Source: Pegea sp. RAD2-039 (Eukaryota > Chordata > Thaliacea > Salpida > Salpidae). From it: a DNA stretch of 64,000 nt. The stretch's first letter is position 1; each line of letters starts with the position of its first letter. Positions 9,421-21,900 of the stretch are shown here, piece after piece. The notes under the pieces are model-generated. The model searched no databases, was not told the origin of the DNA, and was given only the letters and a program-made list of their open reading frames with translations. The stretch is taken from assembly GCA_034620365.1 (NCBI GenBank), contig JAQGEQ010000204.1, positions 62,001-126,000 of the forward strand, given 5' to 3'. Position numbers and translations under genes: made by a program.

Positions 9421-12400
9421 GACTATTTCTCAACAAATAATATATCTCAATAACTAAAATCATTCAGAATCTAATATTAAAAGGAATATATCTAAAAAAA
9501 ATATATATATATATAAATTCCTGATTTTGAAGTTTTAAAATAAATATCATTGCTTTAAGAGATTCACTTTTATCTATATTATAAAATTAAGAAAATTTAT
9601 AGCACAAAAATTATTTTTAGCAATACTTGGTGAGATGATATTAAATAAATAGTATAATGATAATAAATATGGTCATGCTAATTATATTAAACTTAGTTAA
9701 AAATATTTGAGTAATGGTTTCAGATTCTGAAAGTTATCAGAAAATTTCAGTTTATAAAATTTTCATTCTATTCATTTAATTCAACGCATGGCTGAAGATG
9801 ACGAATTATACAGCTCTTATAGCAAACAAAAAACAATATAAGCACAAAGATAATAAAAAGGCCATAATAATTTGTCTCAAAAGCCTTTTAATTTTCATAG
9901 GTTTGAAAGTACTAGTAGAAGTACTGGTATAAAGTCTATCAATGTTGACCACTATAGGCTAAAAAATATCAAAATAATGAATTTTAAGCATTAGAAATAT
10001 TTCAGCTTTATATTAAAGTAATACATCTAGTTTCAGCAAAAATAAAGAAATAATTTAGCATCTGAGTTAATCAAGTTTATTCAACTTTAAAAATATACTA
10101 AAAGTTCTGACAAGTTTTAACAATAAAGGGGTAATTATTGAGCAACAAAACAAAAAAGTATAATAAGAAAAATGATTATTTGAAGGGCAACTCACAAAAA
10201 TATAACTAAAGTTGTTTTATTGAATAAATAAATATATACAAATTTTAATAAAAAAGATTACTTATTGCATTCTAGCTATGGCTAAAAAATATTAAACACT
10301 AAAATATATTTTGTTGACATGATCTATAATAAACTTCAGCAAAAGCTAGGCTGGTTTATACTTACATAAACACTAAACTAAGCTATGCAAGAATTCAATT
10401 AAAATAAAATTTAAGTTAGACAAGAAAAAATCAAATGTACAAATTAATATAGGTCTAACCTTTTAGATTAAAAGTTATTCAAACAAATCTTTATAAACCT
10501 ATAAAGTAAAATGTATTACCTTTAAAATAAAAATATAACAAAAAGTTTATTGAAACATTAAAAATATTAGCATAAAATAAAATTACCACCAATTGAAGAA
10601 TATTGAAATAAGAATACAGTTGATTAATAAAAATATAAATACTAAGATCAAATATTTAATATACAGCTTGCCTTAGTTTAAAATTGACCATTAGATAAAA
10701 ATATAGTGGTAAGCTTGTACAACTTCATTACAAATACTATCAAAGTTTGCATTTAGGTGATTAGAGACATAAAAATATTAAAACAACAATCAAATTTTGA
10801 ATAGCTGATACAAACAGCAAATAAAAGAACTATTTATCAACTGGAAAAGTTTTATGGTTTTTTTCTAGAATATGCATTGGATAAAAATAATCATTTTTTT
10901 CACAGAAAGAAAGTTAAAGGTTTTTAGTGAGTTCAAAATTTGACTAAGTGACAAATTATGTCAATTTTGAAAAAGCTATTATATAAAAGTAATATTATTA
11001 TAAATATTATTTATAAACATTATTTATAAAATGCAAAAGATGATACAAGTTAAAAAGAAACAATAAAAGCTTACGTGACTTGAAAGAGTTAAATCATATA
11101 AACTACAAAGGAGGATTAATAAAATAAAGATAAAATTAATGTAGACGGAATTTGATTATAAATGATAAATTAAGCAGATTAATATATAAAATAAACTAGT
11201 TAGCCTGCCCTGCTATCTACATTTAGCTCTATAAAAATGACCACTTGATGGGGTTTCAGAGTTACAAGATTATAAAGCAAGATGCAATCTAAAATCTATA
11301 AAAGTTGATAATGATTACAATATAGCAAAAAATAATAATTAAATTATCAAAATCCAAAAAGTATTTCTCTTTATTAAAGTTTGCTGAATCAAAAATGCAG
11401 TTTTTTACAGACACAAAAATGTTAAGATACGAAAAAACCAAACATTGACGGAAAAACCAAATTCTGAAAGGGTTTGAGTTTAAACAGAAATAAGATTTCT
11501 ATATATCAATCATCAAGAAGTCTCATATAGTTGTTTTGTGTCATATAGATTTTGTCAGTTTCCTATCTTAAACATGATTTTACCTGTACTTTAACTTAAC
11601 ATCAAAAAAACATTAATATTTTATTTAGGTTTAAAGTTTATTTTACTTTTAAGCTGTCGAAAGGTCGAAATTGAGTTCAATTTATAAAAGGACTCTTCAT
11701 ATAGATATACAGTGATATCTAGTTTTAGATGAGTTACAGTTTTTATTCTAGAGCTTACGCCAAGTTTACTCACCAAATAAATTTGTACGTACTGTAAGAA
11801 AAAGTATAGATGATTGCTTTTAAAGAGAGAAATCAATTTAAAATCGATAAATATATATAAAGCGGTATAAGAAACAGTCCTAAAGATAGACATTTTGCCT
11901 ATAAAAGCTAATTTCAGCTTTGCTTAAAGTGTCCGTTGCCAAAAAATTCAAATTTCTCAAAATTATAGCAGCGAGAAATCTGAGGTTATAGTGAAATGAA
12001 TAGCAGTCTCAGAAAGAATTTAGCTTAAATAATTTTACCTCTATGAAGTTTTTTCAATATCTCCAGATCTTAGCGCTTTCTAAGTGTTGCCTGGCTAGCA
12101 CAGGATAGAATAATTATTATAGACTAGTGATGGCTTTCGCAGGGATATTTCTTAGTTCCCCTTCCCCGCTTTTATCTGATGATTTGACAGTAATTTGCTT
12201 TCTCTTTCACACATACATAGACGTACGAATGCATTAATGGATCCATTTACATAGATTAGCAATCTTGAAGCTGAAGTGTTTCGGGAACCCAGCTTTTATC
12301 TTTATTTTTGTCGGAGTTTTCAAATTGTTTGGTTCCCAGGCAACTCTTCAATCCATTAAAAGCCACAACGTTCTTTATCACATTCTCTATATCTTTTCTT

Positions 12401-15400
12401 TTGTAACTAGTCACTACTTTGCTTTTTCGGACTTTGCTAGTACTAAATCACTGCTTTCTGGTAATATTGTCGACACTAATCTTTACTATCTTATCTTCTT
12501 TATCGTAAGACTTGCCGGTTTCAAGAAGCTTTGACTTTCTGAAATGAATTTCTATTCATGCTTGTTAGGCTTGTTAGATATCCTTGTGACTACTGTGTTC
12601 CATCAAAAAAGTCGATGGTTTTATGTCTTTTAGCTAAATTGTCGGGTAATTTATCAGTAATTACAACTTTTATCTTTATCTAACTTTTCTCCTCTCATCG
12701 ATATTTATCATAGATTGAAGCAGTTGCTCCAAACATACCTTGTCTAGAAACACAAAAGAAGCTGGAGTTACAACTTATTTGCTTTGGTATTCACCAAATG
12801 ATCTACAAGGTCAGAAATGTTAATAGTTTTATGTTATCTCATTTTTCTGCGTTTTCTTCAGCTTAATTTCTCCGACTCTTATTCAACCCTTGACAAACTA
12901 TGCTCTTTTAAATTCGCTTTTTATTGTTGGATTCTATAGTTAGACTAAAGATCGGTAAAAGTTCTGATCTTCCATCTTTTTTAATCTTGACATTAGTTCA
13001 GACATTTCGCTCCTAAAATTTAGACAGTAAATATACGGACAGCTTATAGACAGCATTTTGGTTACTGGTCGTTAATTGTATTCAGGTAAGATTATAATGT
13101 TGCCCTCATACATATAGAAACATATGATTTCATTCAGTATATTCTTATCTAAAAGAATAATGTCAGACAATAACAAATGTCTTCATTACTTCTATAGATT
13201 CCAAGTACAAGAGTTTCCGTAATTAATGTACGGCTCCTGTATGGCAAACCTTTTCTATTGCTTAGAGCCTCTTTGTTGGAAGTAAGTGCTTACTAAGGAA
13301 TTAAACTTTGCTGTTATACCAAAAGGACGCAAGAAGACAGTCGTTATAAGATATTTAAAATAGCTCGAAGCTTTTCTGGAGAAAGTAAACAAATTCTGAT
13401 TATGCAAGCAACCAAGCAAGTATTTATGTAATCCAAGAAGACTTCAAAATCTGGAACTATCAGCCATCTTTATATGTAAAATAGAGTCCTCTTAAAAAGT
13501 CATTCCTTATTTTTCAAAATTTCATTCAACATCTGATCCAACTGAGATTTACTTGCTCATAACAAAACGTTTTGAAAATGTTCAAATACCGATATAGAGC
13601 TAAAGTTGGAGCAATATATTTTGTTAAATTCTTAGTTTGAGTCTTAAAAAAATTAACAACTAAACCTTACAGGTGTTTGGTAATGACTTGCAGATAAACC
13701 AAACCAGTAGTAAGTGAAACTTTTCCTCCATTAAAGAATTTGAAAATACTTCAGATATCTTAGGAATTTCTTGGCCATCAACTGTTGCAATTGATTATTC
13801 TGAGAAACTAAATCATGTACAGTAGTATGGCTATTATCATGTTGACCTATTTACACTCAAAATGTATAGTTTATATGGCTTAAAAAATCAATCACAAATT
13901 GCTTAATCTTTAGATTGGCAAGTTGCTATTTCATCCATGCTTCTATTCTGCTTGAAGCTTGATTTACAAAAACTTTGGCTTCTATATAATTGCACATTTT
14001 CTTTAAACTGCAAGACTGGTTTTATCTAATTTTGATAATTAATTTTGAACAGGTTTAAAATTAAATGCGATTTAAGCAAACTATAAAAGACTCTACAAAC
14101 TATTCGAGATTACCACGATTATTTATTAGCCTTGAAAGAGTTTTCAGCGTTAATGTGCTTGTTTAAAAAGAGCAAAAATATGTTTTTATTGAATTCTACA
14201 TCCCGATGCAGAAGTAAATTCCTTGTTATACGCAACTATATAGTCTTTAATCACTCTCTAACATCGAGTGTAATGTTATGTGTAAAACTTGTTTCAATAA
14301 TTTGCTACTTAATCGATTCAATTAACTTTTGCTGTGGCCTACGTGTGATTTAAACCAGCTTTTATAATACTAAAACTCAAGTTGTTTAGTTTGTTAATCC
14401 AGCGTCTTTATAGTAATTCTAATACTTTTACACACTACTATTAAGGTATTGAGAAGATTTGTTGGGAGGTTTACTACCCTTGAAGCAATTGTGTTTTGTA
14501 AGATATATTTTAGAAGATCTAGCCTTGCTGTGTATGGGTCAGGGTTTGGTCAAGCTTTACAAATGAATTTATTCAAAAAGTATTTCCTGAAATTCGTTTC
14601 CTATTTACAAATTTATAAACCTTGCGTTAGCTTGGTTATGAAATAACAATTAATCGATATTAGAAAAATTAAATCTAATGAATTAACTGAAGACTGCTTT
14701 AAAAATAGCTTTCTTATGATGACTACTTTTTTCATACAACAGTCAGACTAAAAGCTAATTATAATTTTTTAGGTTTTCCCTGTAAGCAATATTTTTATGA
14801 GAAGATAACATACTATAAGGAAGATAACAGATACCAAAGTAAAAACTGTTGGTCGTTGAAGTACCGAATCGATTTGCTCGATAATCATGGCTGAAATTTA
14901 TTTATTACAATAAATGCAAAGGAGGGTGCCCGAAAAGAGCACCTCTTGCTAACACATATTCTCACAAATAAGATAATAAGATGAGACATAATATCAAAAT
15001 ATAAGAAAATCCAGTTTGAAAGTAGTTTAGTTTACTTCTACTTCTACACAATTAAAGCTATAATTTCAAACAATTATAGAAAATAATTTTCAGTCAAGTC
15101 TAACCCAGGATAATATCAGATAATAAATATTTTTATGAAGGCTTATTCATTAACAAATCTGCTGTGATTTCATTTATGGTTGAACTATTTTAGTACCACT
15201 TGTTATCTTCAATCGATTTAATTGATTTATAACACTTTACACACCGTAATCGAAGTAAGGGCTTTGTTATATACTGATAGAGACTCGATTTCCATGCATC
15301 ATCAACCGTATTTATTAGTTTTCTTTACTTCGTATTGCTGGATGAGAATTGTTGTTATATTAAGTATTGGATTGACGTAGATTACTTTTTGTTTGAACAA

Positions 15401-17938
15401 GATTTGAATTAGCTTTATTGTAATGTAAACTAGATTATTCTTAAAGTATATATTCCAAGTTTTCTTAAAAGCTTTTTCATTGTTTTTATGAACCATTACT
15501 TCAAACTTGTTTCAACTAAACATATTTTGAACTAAGCTTAAACAAAGTAATTAAAAATGTTCTATATATTCAATAAACTTGTAATCTTTACTTTTTAATA
15601 GTTTGCTTTTAAAGTGATTGATTAAAAATAGAAAATGATTTTTATATATTTAAGAAAATTACTTTTGTCTGGACCTTTTACTTCCAGAGTTTTCTTAAAT
15701 AAAACAATAATGATATAAAAATATTAACCTAAAAGGTTTTTCAGTTTTTATTGAAATCAAAAACACAGTTTTTTAATTGAACTAATTACTTTATATGATC
15801 ATCTTAAATTTGACTGCAGATAAAAAGCATTTTAGATATCCTATCAGGTAATCATTTCTTTCTGAGTTTCTGCTGTAATATTTACTAGCGTTAAATATAA
15901 ACAGAGTTGGATTTAAATCTTTGATTACTTGTATTCTTTACTTTATAAAAATGAACTATAATTTAACTTTAGGGTATGTATACCTACATTCCTCTAGCAG
16001 TTAGATGAAAATGCAGTAATAATAAAAACAAGTTGGATAAATTCAATACCTTGATCTGTAAGGAATCCTTTATTACAAACAATTTTTATCATTAGTAAAG
16101 TTTCTTAAGAGTCGCAAAGAAAACCTTCCACTTAAAATTATATTCATGAAAACAGAGATTAAAAATAATCAGTTTGAATTTCTGTCTTATGAGAAGAAGA
16201 GCTACTTATATTGTTGAAGGAGAAATTTTATATTTTTGTCAAAGTTTTGTGAGATCTAAACTTTTAGATAATGTTAAAATCAAAGTTTAAGTAATATTTA
16301 TACATTTGAAAGGAACTTAGCTGCGATAATAAAATGAAATTAAATAAGAATAAGTTTGTCACAAGTTGTTTATCTATTTAAAATCAAAACAAAAGCTAAA
16401 TGTTGTTTTTTCAGACTTTTACTTAATCGAATACAAGCAAATCAATTAAAAACTTGAAAATTGGTAGTTAAGTACTAATCGGTACAACATTTCCATTATC
16501 GATCTGAAAACTACCTCTGTGGTAGATTGTAGTGATTGCCACATTTGTAGAAACAATAAAGAACTTTAAAAAGCAACTTCAAATAAATTGTATTAGACTA
16601 CATAATTGTTTAACCTTTTTAAGGCGTTAGTTACTTATATGTGCATTGGGTTACAAATATATTGAAGCATAACATCGTGGTTCTTTAATATAAATTCCAT
16701 CAACTCATAATCTTCGAAAAATTACATTTAATTAATTAATTAGATAAAATAAATTAAAAACTAATTTTGTTAAATGCGCAAAATATTTCTGGCTCTTGTC
16801 AATGAAAAATATTTTCATAAACTTACTAATTTGTCAGTAGTACAACATTTTCGAAAAAAAAAATTGAAAAACTAATTGTATTTCTACATTTTACAACGTT
16901 TTTACAGATGAATTCATACAAAAATGATCTTTTTTTTAATATTAGTTTGCTTTTCAACCTATTGATCAATAATTTATTGATGCTCATTATTAACTTAGTT
17001 CTTAAAAGTTTTTAAATACCAAAAAGCTGTAAATAACAGTTCAATAAATTGGCAACAAACAAGTATATAAATATGAAGAATTATAGAAACCAAAATAGTC
17101 CAAATAAACAAGGTTTAATTGTTAAGTATTTAACCTTTTTTGAGTATTATAAAAAGAGACAACAGTTTAAATTACCTGTCAATAAATGTTTTCTTTAAAA
17201 AACGATGTTTGGTTCTTATTTCTGGAAATCTTGCTGATTATCGCAGTATACCTATTATTTGATTTTGTAAATCAGAATAAGTTTCGAATTAAGATTACTA
17301 ATTATAATAATAATTTTTTTTAATGTCTATTCACTGTTAAAGTATAAATTTTGTAAAAGAACTTGCAAAAATCTTAATAATAATTGATTTAACGATTGAT
17401 GAATTGATGTATTATTTCTTAAAATAAGTCCAATGCAATTCTTAAGCGTTATAAGATGACCATCATAAGATGGTTTTCAAAATATGTTTTAAGAAATTTC
17501 AGTTTTTGTGGCCGGAACTGTAATAATAAGTTGATAATAATTGATATTCGTTTAATTATAAGTTAAAGTAATAAAAATCAATATATAAAAATATTTTCAG
17601 TAGTTCAGCTTATTTAAACTAAAATTGACAAGATAAAACTAAAGAATATTTTATAACGTCACAAAAAAGGCAAATATCTTGCCATATATATAAATGAACA
17701 GAAAGGCAAGACAGAAAAATTGTTTATAAAAATAAAACAATAATACAAAATATATTTGATTATAAATGTAATCAAATAAATGTAACAAGAAGCACAAATA
17801 TCTTTAAAGCCTTGTCAGAAAGCTTTCTGTTTGATCTTTTTATTCTAATGCTAAGTCAGATTTGAACAAATGAATTGTGATAGGAACCCCCACTAGGATA
17901 CTTGCTCTGTTCAACATCTATCTTACTTTCAAAAACTT
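9421..17938. other. Non-coding AT-rich stretch (probable HUWE1 5' intron)
   Basis: I find no coding exon on either strand here. The 9.4-11.6 kb and 15-17.9 kb parts are extremely AT-rich and carry frequent stops. The 11.9-14.7 kb part is somewhat more mixed in composition, but its open frames (for example 12265-12534) are hydrophobic, start and stop at random and match nothing I know. A short AT dinucleotide run lies near 9498-9515. If the exon at 17941 belongs to HUWE1, this is one 8.5 kb intron. Confidence 0.6.
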
Positions 17939-17940
17939 AC

Positions 17941-18040
17941 CGACGGTGTCTTGAAGCCCACCCACAAGCCATCTTCAACGACATAAGGTGCAAATAAAAA
18001 TTCAGCGCGTGTGAGATCGTTCGTAGCTTAGTTGTTACGA
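17941..18040 (-). other. Candidate 5' exon of HUWE1 (leftward)
   Basis: Read leftward, this ends in a strong donor (CGTCG then GTAAGT at 17940-17935). It contains ATG at 17984-17982 and again at 17972-17970. Joined to the acceptor just before the HUWE1 start (9419), the reading frame stays open and in phase, giving a 15-residue extension beginning MSLKMACGWA before MKVDRN. It is the only strong minus-strand donor I noticed upstream. The upstream exon edge is unknown. Assignment to HUWE1 is inference; it could be a non-coding leader or belong to another transcript. Confidence 0.4.
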
Positions 18041-18300
18041 AAGGCTCGTTCATAATAAGTGCTGAGAAAAGATAGAAACTTTAGAAAGTACAAAAACATA
18101 ACAGTTTAAGTTGTGAAAGGGAGCCAATCCACTCCAAACTCATATATTCTAGTACACTCGGTGCAAAGCGATTTTGTATGATCTTCGTGCTCCCGTTGCG
18201 ATAATTCGATTTGCGGTAACAGCCTTGGTGTCGGTAGCGTCTCTGATGTGAGTACGGTCCTTGTTTTGCTTCTCTCTTCTCTCATTTACATCGACAAAGC
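18041..18300. promoter_or_regulatory. Candidate divergent promoter between HUWE1 and the T-box gene
   Basis: This is a locally CpG-richer patch in otherwise very AT-rich DNA. It is flanked by a minus-strand exon-like donor at 17940 and a plus-strand exon-like segment ending in GTGAGTG at 18338. No canonical TATA box stands out. It is inferred from position and composition only. Confidence 0.35.
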
Positions 18301-18337
18301 GCACAAGCAAAGCTGAAGGCTATGGGAGCCTGTATTT
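18300..18337 (+). other. Candidate 5' exon of the T-box gene (rightward)
   Basis: A plus-strand segment with ATGGGAGCCTGTATTT (ATG at 18322) runs into a good donor, GTGAGTG, at 18338. No stop intervenes. Its splice partner is not obvious: several acceptors exist between 18.7 and 18.99 kb. It may be a leader exon of the TBX20-like gene or unrelated. Confidence 0.3.
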
Positions 18338-18996
18338 GTGAGTGTGTGTGCTTCTAGTAATGGCATTATTCAATAAAGAGTAAAAGCTATTCGTTCATGC
18401 AAATTCTTCAATGTAATTTATAACACGCTTAAAGAACGGAGTATAATCCGCCTTGTACATATCAAGTTCATAGCTGTTTCACTGCTTGGTATAGAGCGGC
18501 TTTGCGACTTGATTTACACCAGTTTCCATCTTTAAAGAATTGAAATTAGTTGGCCAGTGATTTGTTAGCAGCCAGGCGATTAGGTGCTCTCCTAACCACG
18601 CAGCTTTTTTTTATTGATAAGTGAGACGACGGTAAAAAACTTAGTCATTAATAGAAGTCTACTTGATAGAGGCTACAGAAAACTTTGAATATTTAGTAAG
18701 AGTTATCTTAATAAAGATTTGTTTTTCAGAAGATAAGAGAAGTAAGTGTTAAATTATTATAACTTTTCTTAGAGAAGAGAAGCAAATGTTTAATTATAAC
18801 TCATTATTTCCTCTTACAAAAAATTTAATTTCTTAAATCTGTTTTATCTTTAATCTTAAAGTTTATAGGTTGAAGATAAAGTTAGATAAGTGAAGCAGAT
18901 ATAAATTTAAAGCTGAAACTTTTATGAAATTTGATTGTTTTTAACATCAATGATGAAACTATTTTTAACACAGAATTTTTAATAAAGATAGAAACC

Positions 18997-21900
18997 ATGG
19001 CTGGTTTTAATAATTCTTTAAAAACTGAACCTGCTATGTCAACAAAAGCAAATGCTTTTTCAATTGAATCTTTGATGGCAGACACAATACCCAGCTACAA
19101 GGATGAGACAAGATCGTCAATCCCCTTTAGTCCCAATTCTAATTCGCTGAAAACACGAGGTTATATATCTAAAGTTGAAACTTAAAATTTTCCAAAAACT
19201 GAAAATTTTATTCGAATTAAATTGAATAGATTGAAAGTTAAAAATTGTTGTATAGTTGATGATAATGTCTATTATGTATTTACAGATTCTTTTTCTACTG
19301 GTCCCGAAGCTCTGCAGAGTTTAAATGAATCAGCGCCATCCCAAATAGTTGAAAAAACTGAAGTTGACAACGAAAATGAGGGAAAATATGTCGGGACTTC
19401 ACGCTGCAAAACTCCGCCAAAAACAGTGAGCTCATCGAAGCAGCTGCCTGCATCGTTCCATCCAGCCCATCCAGCGTTATATGAAATCGATTGTACTCTT
19501 GAAACTAAAGAGCTATGGAATAAGTTTCATGAGCTTGGCACAGAAATGATAATCACAAAATCAGGACGGTAGGTTGACTAATCTTTCAAACTTGCATGTC
19601 TCCTCCATGCTAGATATCCTTTAGAAATAGATTAATTCTAATTGATACCTAAAAGAGTATTTTGTTTAAATTTAGGTCGATAAATCAATTACATTCATTA
19701 CTGTTATTTACTTCTTTTCCTAAATTACTTAATACATTTTCATTTAAAGGCTTTTAATAAATACATTAAAGTAAATATAAAACACTTGAATTTAAAATAC
19801 TTATATCGTTCGTTTTTTCACTTTAACAAAAATCGATACTTTTCATAAATATACTTTAGCAAGACTTTAATTTTTCATGTATATATCAGAACCAATTTTG
19901 ATTTAACAATTTTCAGAAAAAAAACGTTTAAATTAGCTGCTGCCATTTATAAAATAAGTACATACCTTTAAATTTTTTAAAGTTTTATAAAATGATGTAA
20001 AAACATATCGCAATAATATTTATAGGAAAAAAATGATATACTTCTTAAGAGTATTTTAAATATTTTAATAAAAATGATAATTTTTTTATAATTGAAATAC
20101 AGGAGAATGTTTCCAACAGTAAGAGTATCTTTTGCAAAAGCTAAGCCTCATTTCAAGTATATTGTCGTCATGGACATCGTTCCAGTCGATAACAAAAGAT
20201 ACAGATATGCATACCATAGGTCAAGCTGGTTGGTGGCAGGTAACACTATCTTTACCTTAATTTCATAAATATTAGATGGTTAAAAGCAAATCGCTTCAGT
20301 TTATTAATTCCATCGATGACGTTTCTAGTGAACACTATTCTTTAACTTAATAAGTTTTGGCAGCATCTGTTGAGTAAGTTTTTGAAATCGATCTTTCATT
20401 AAATGCACAAATTCTAAACTGAATTTTGTAAATCAGCGCAAAATGTTATAAAATAAAATTCCCGATAGATTCTAATAAAATTAGTAGCTGCTTGAAAGAA
20501 AACAAAGGTAAGAGACATAACATGAACCCTCCAAATTCGATTTATCAATTTTGCTGTTTTTGAAAATATAGTAAATCAAAGATTTAAACAGACGCCACTT
20601 AGTAGCAAATATATCCCAAAGCGCAAAGACATTCCACTAAAAACTTTTTTCTGAAAACTTACTGCTGAACGCTTTTACAGTTTCTTTTTTTGTTGTTTTT
20701 TGGTCGAAATATTTAGAAAATGGTGAATCAAATTGTAAAATTATTGGTTTGTGATTCTTCAATTTATATCAAACTTTTATCTTCCTTAAGCCTTTTATTT
20801 TAAAGATTATTTTATAGTTCATGTCATTCTACTTTTAGATGATAACGAATTTTAAAACTAAAAAATGTTATTGACAACGTAGAAAAAATAAGCATGAAAA
20901 GAAATAAATTAAAAATCTTAATTGGGTAACAAATAATCTAATTTATCGTACTATTTGTTGTATGGCTGTATTTTTCTGTTTAAATGAAGAATGAAAATAC
21001 AACAACATAAGGACTTTTTTCAGTGATAATTTAAAAATAAATTCAAAGTTTTTCTTTGATTAGCTTTAAAATGATACGTTTACAGGGAAAGCGGACCCAC
21101 CGATGACTCCCAGCTTGTATGTTCATCCAGACTCCCCTTTAAGTGGAGGACAAGTCTCGAAGCAGATGTGTTCTTTTGAAAAATTAAAGTTGACCAACAA
21201 TGATTTGGACCAAAATAGTCACGTGAGTCCAACTTTTGTGTTTTAGTTATTTTTATTTATCTTGTTGTGTATTAGAGGTTTTTCATAAAATATTTTCGAT
21301 TAAATTATTTTCATGTTTTATAAATTAAACTGATTCTTTCAAAGCTTTTACTATCTAATCAATTTCACGTGATCTAGAATAAAAACTTTCATAACACCAT
21401 TAAGTAACTTTAACTGATTAAAAAACGTATATAAGTAAAGCTGATGAATATCCGTTGTTGATTAGCCACGTTTGAATCAGAGAAACCTGCTTATCAGTGC
21501 TAACAGCATATATCGAAAGTGAAAGTGCTCTACAATCTATCCAAGTGTTTTCAGATGCGTTGCATTAAAATAAATGATTAATCACCTCTTCCTTGCCTCG
21601 TTATCGGTTTCTTCTGGGTATTAGAACAATCTTTCTTTGTCAAATAAATTGTTTGATTGATTGATTTTAAGATACGATCATTTTTAAACAACTTTAAAAT
21701 TCACAAAAAAATGTAACTACTTGTAGTAGGTATCTTCAATAAAAGTCTTCCTGTATTTAAGAATAAATTTAATTGAATGATTGATAAAAGTATGATTTTG
21801 CCTGATGTACTTGTATGATGATCAGACTTTTACTCTTTTCAAGTGCCACTCCTTATCGATAAGTTTGCATCAACATGTCTTCAGAATGCTTTTAGCGATT

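Noticed and set aside
12265..12534. 89-aa hydrophobic open frame, plus strand
   Set aside because: No splice context, coding bias or homology; similar frames occur throughout the non-coding stretch.
18882..19085. 67-aa minus-strand frame [14 protein letters not shown]...
   Set aside because: Exact antisense shadow of TBX20-like exon 1.
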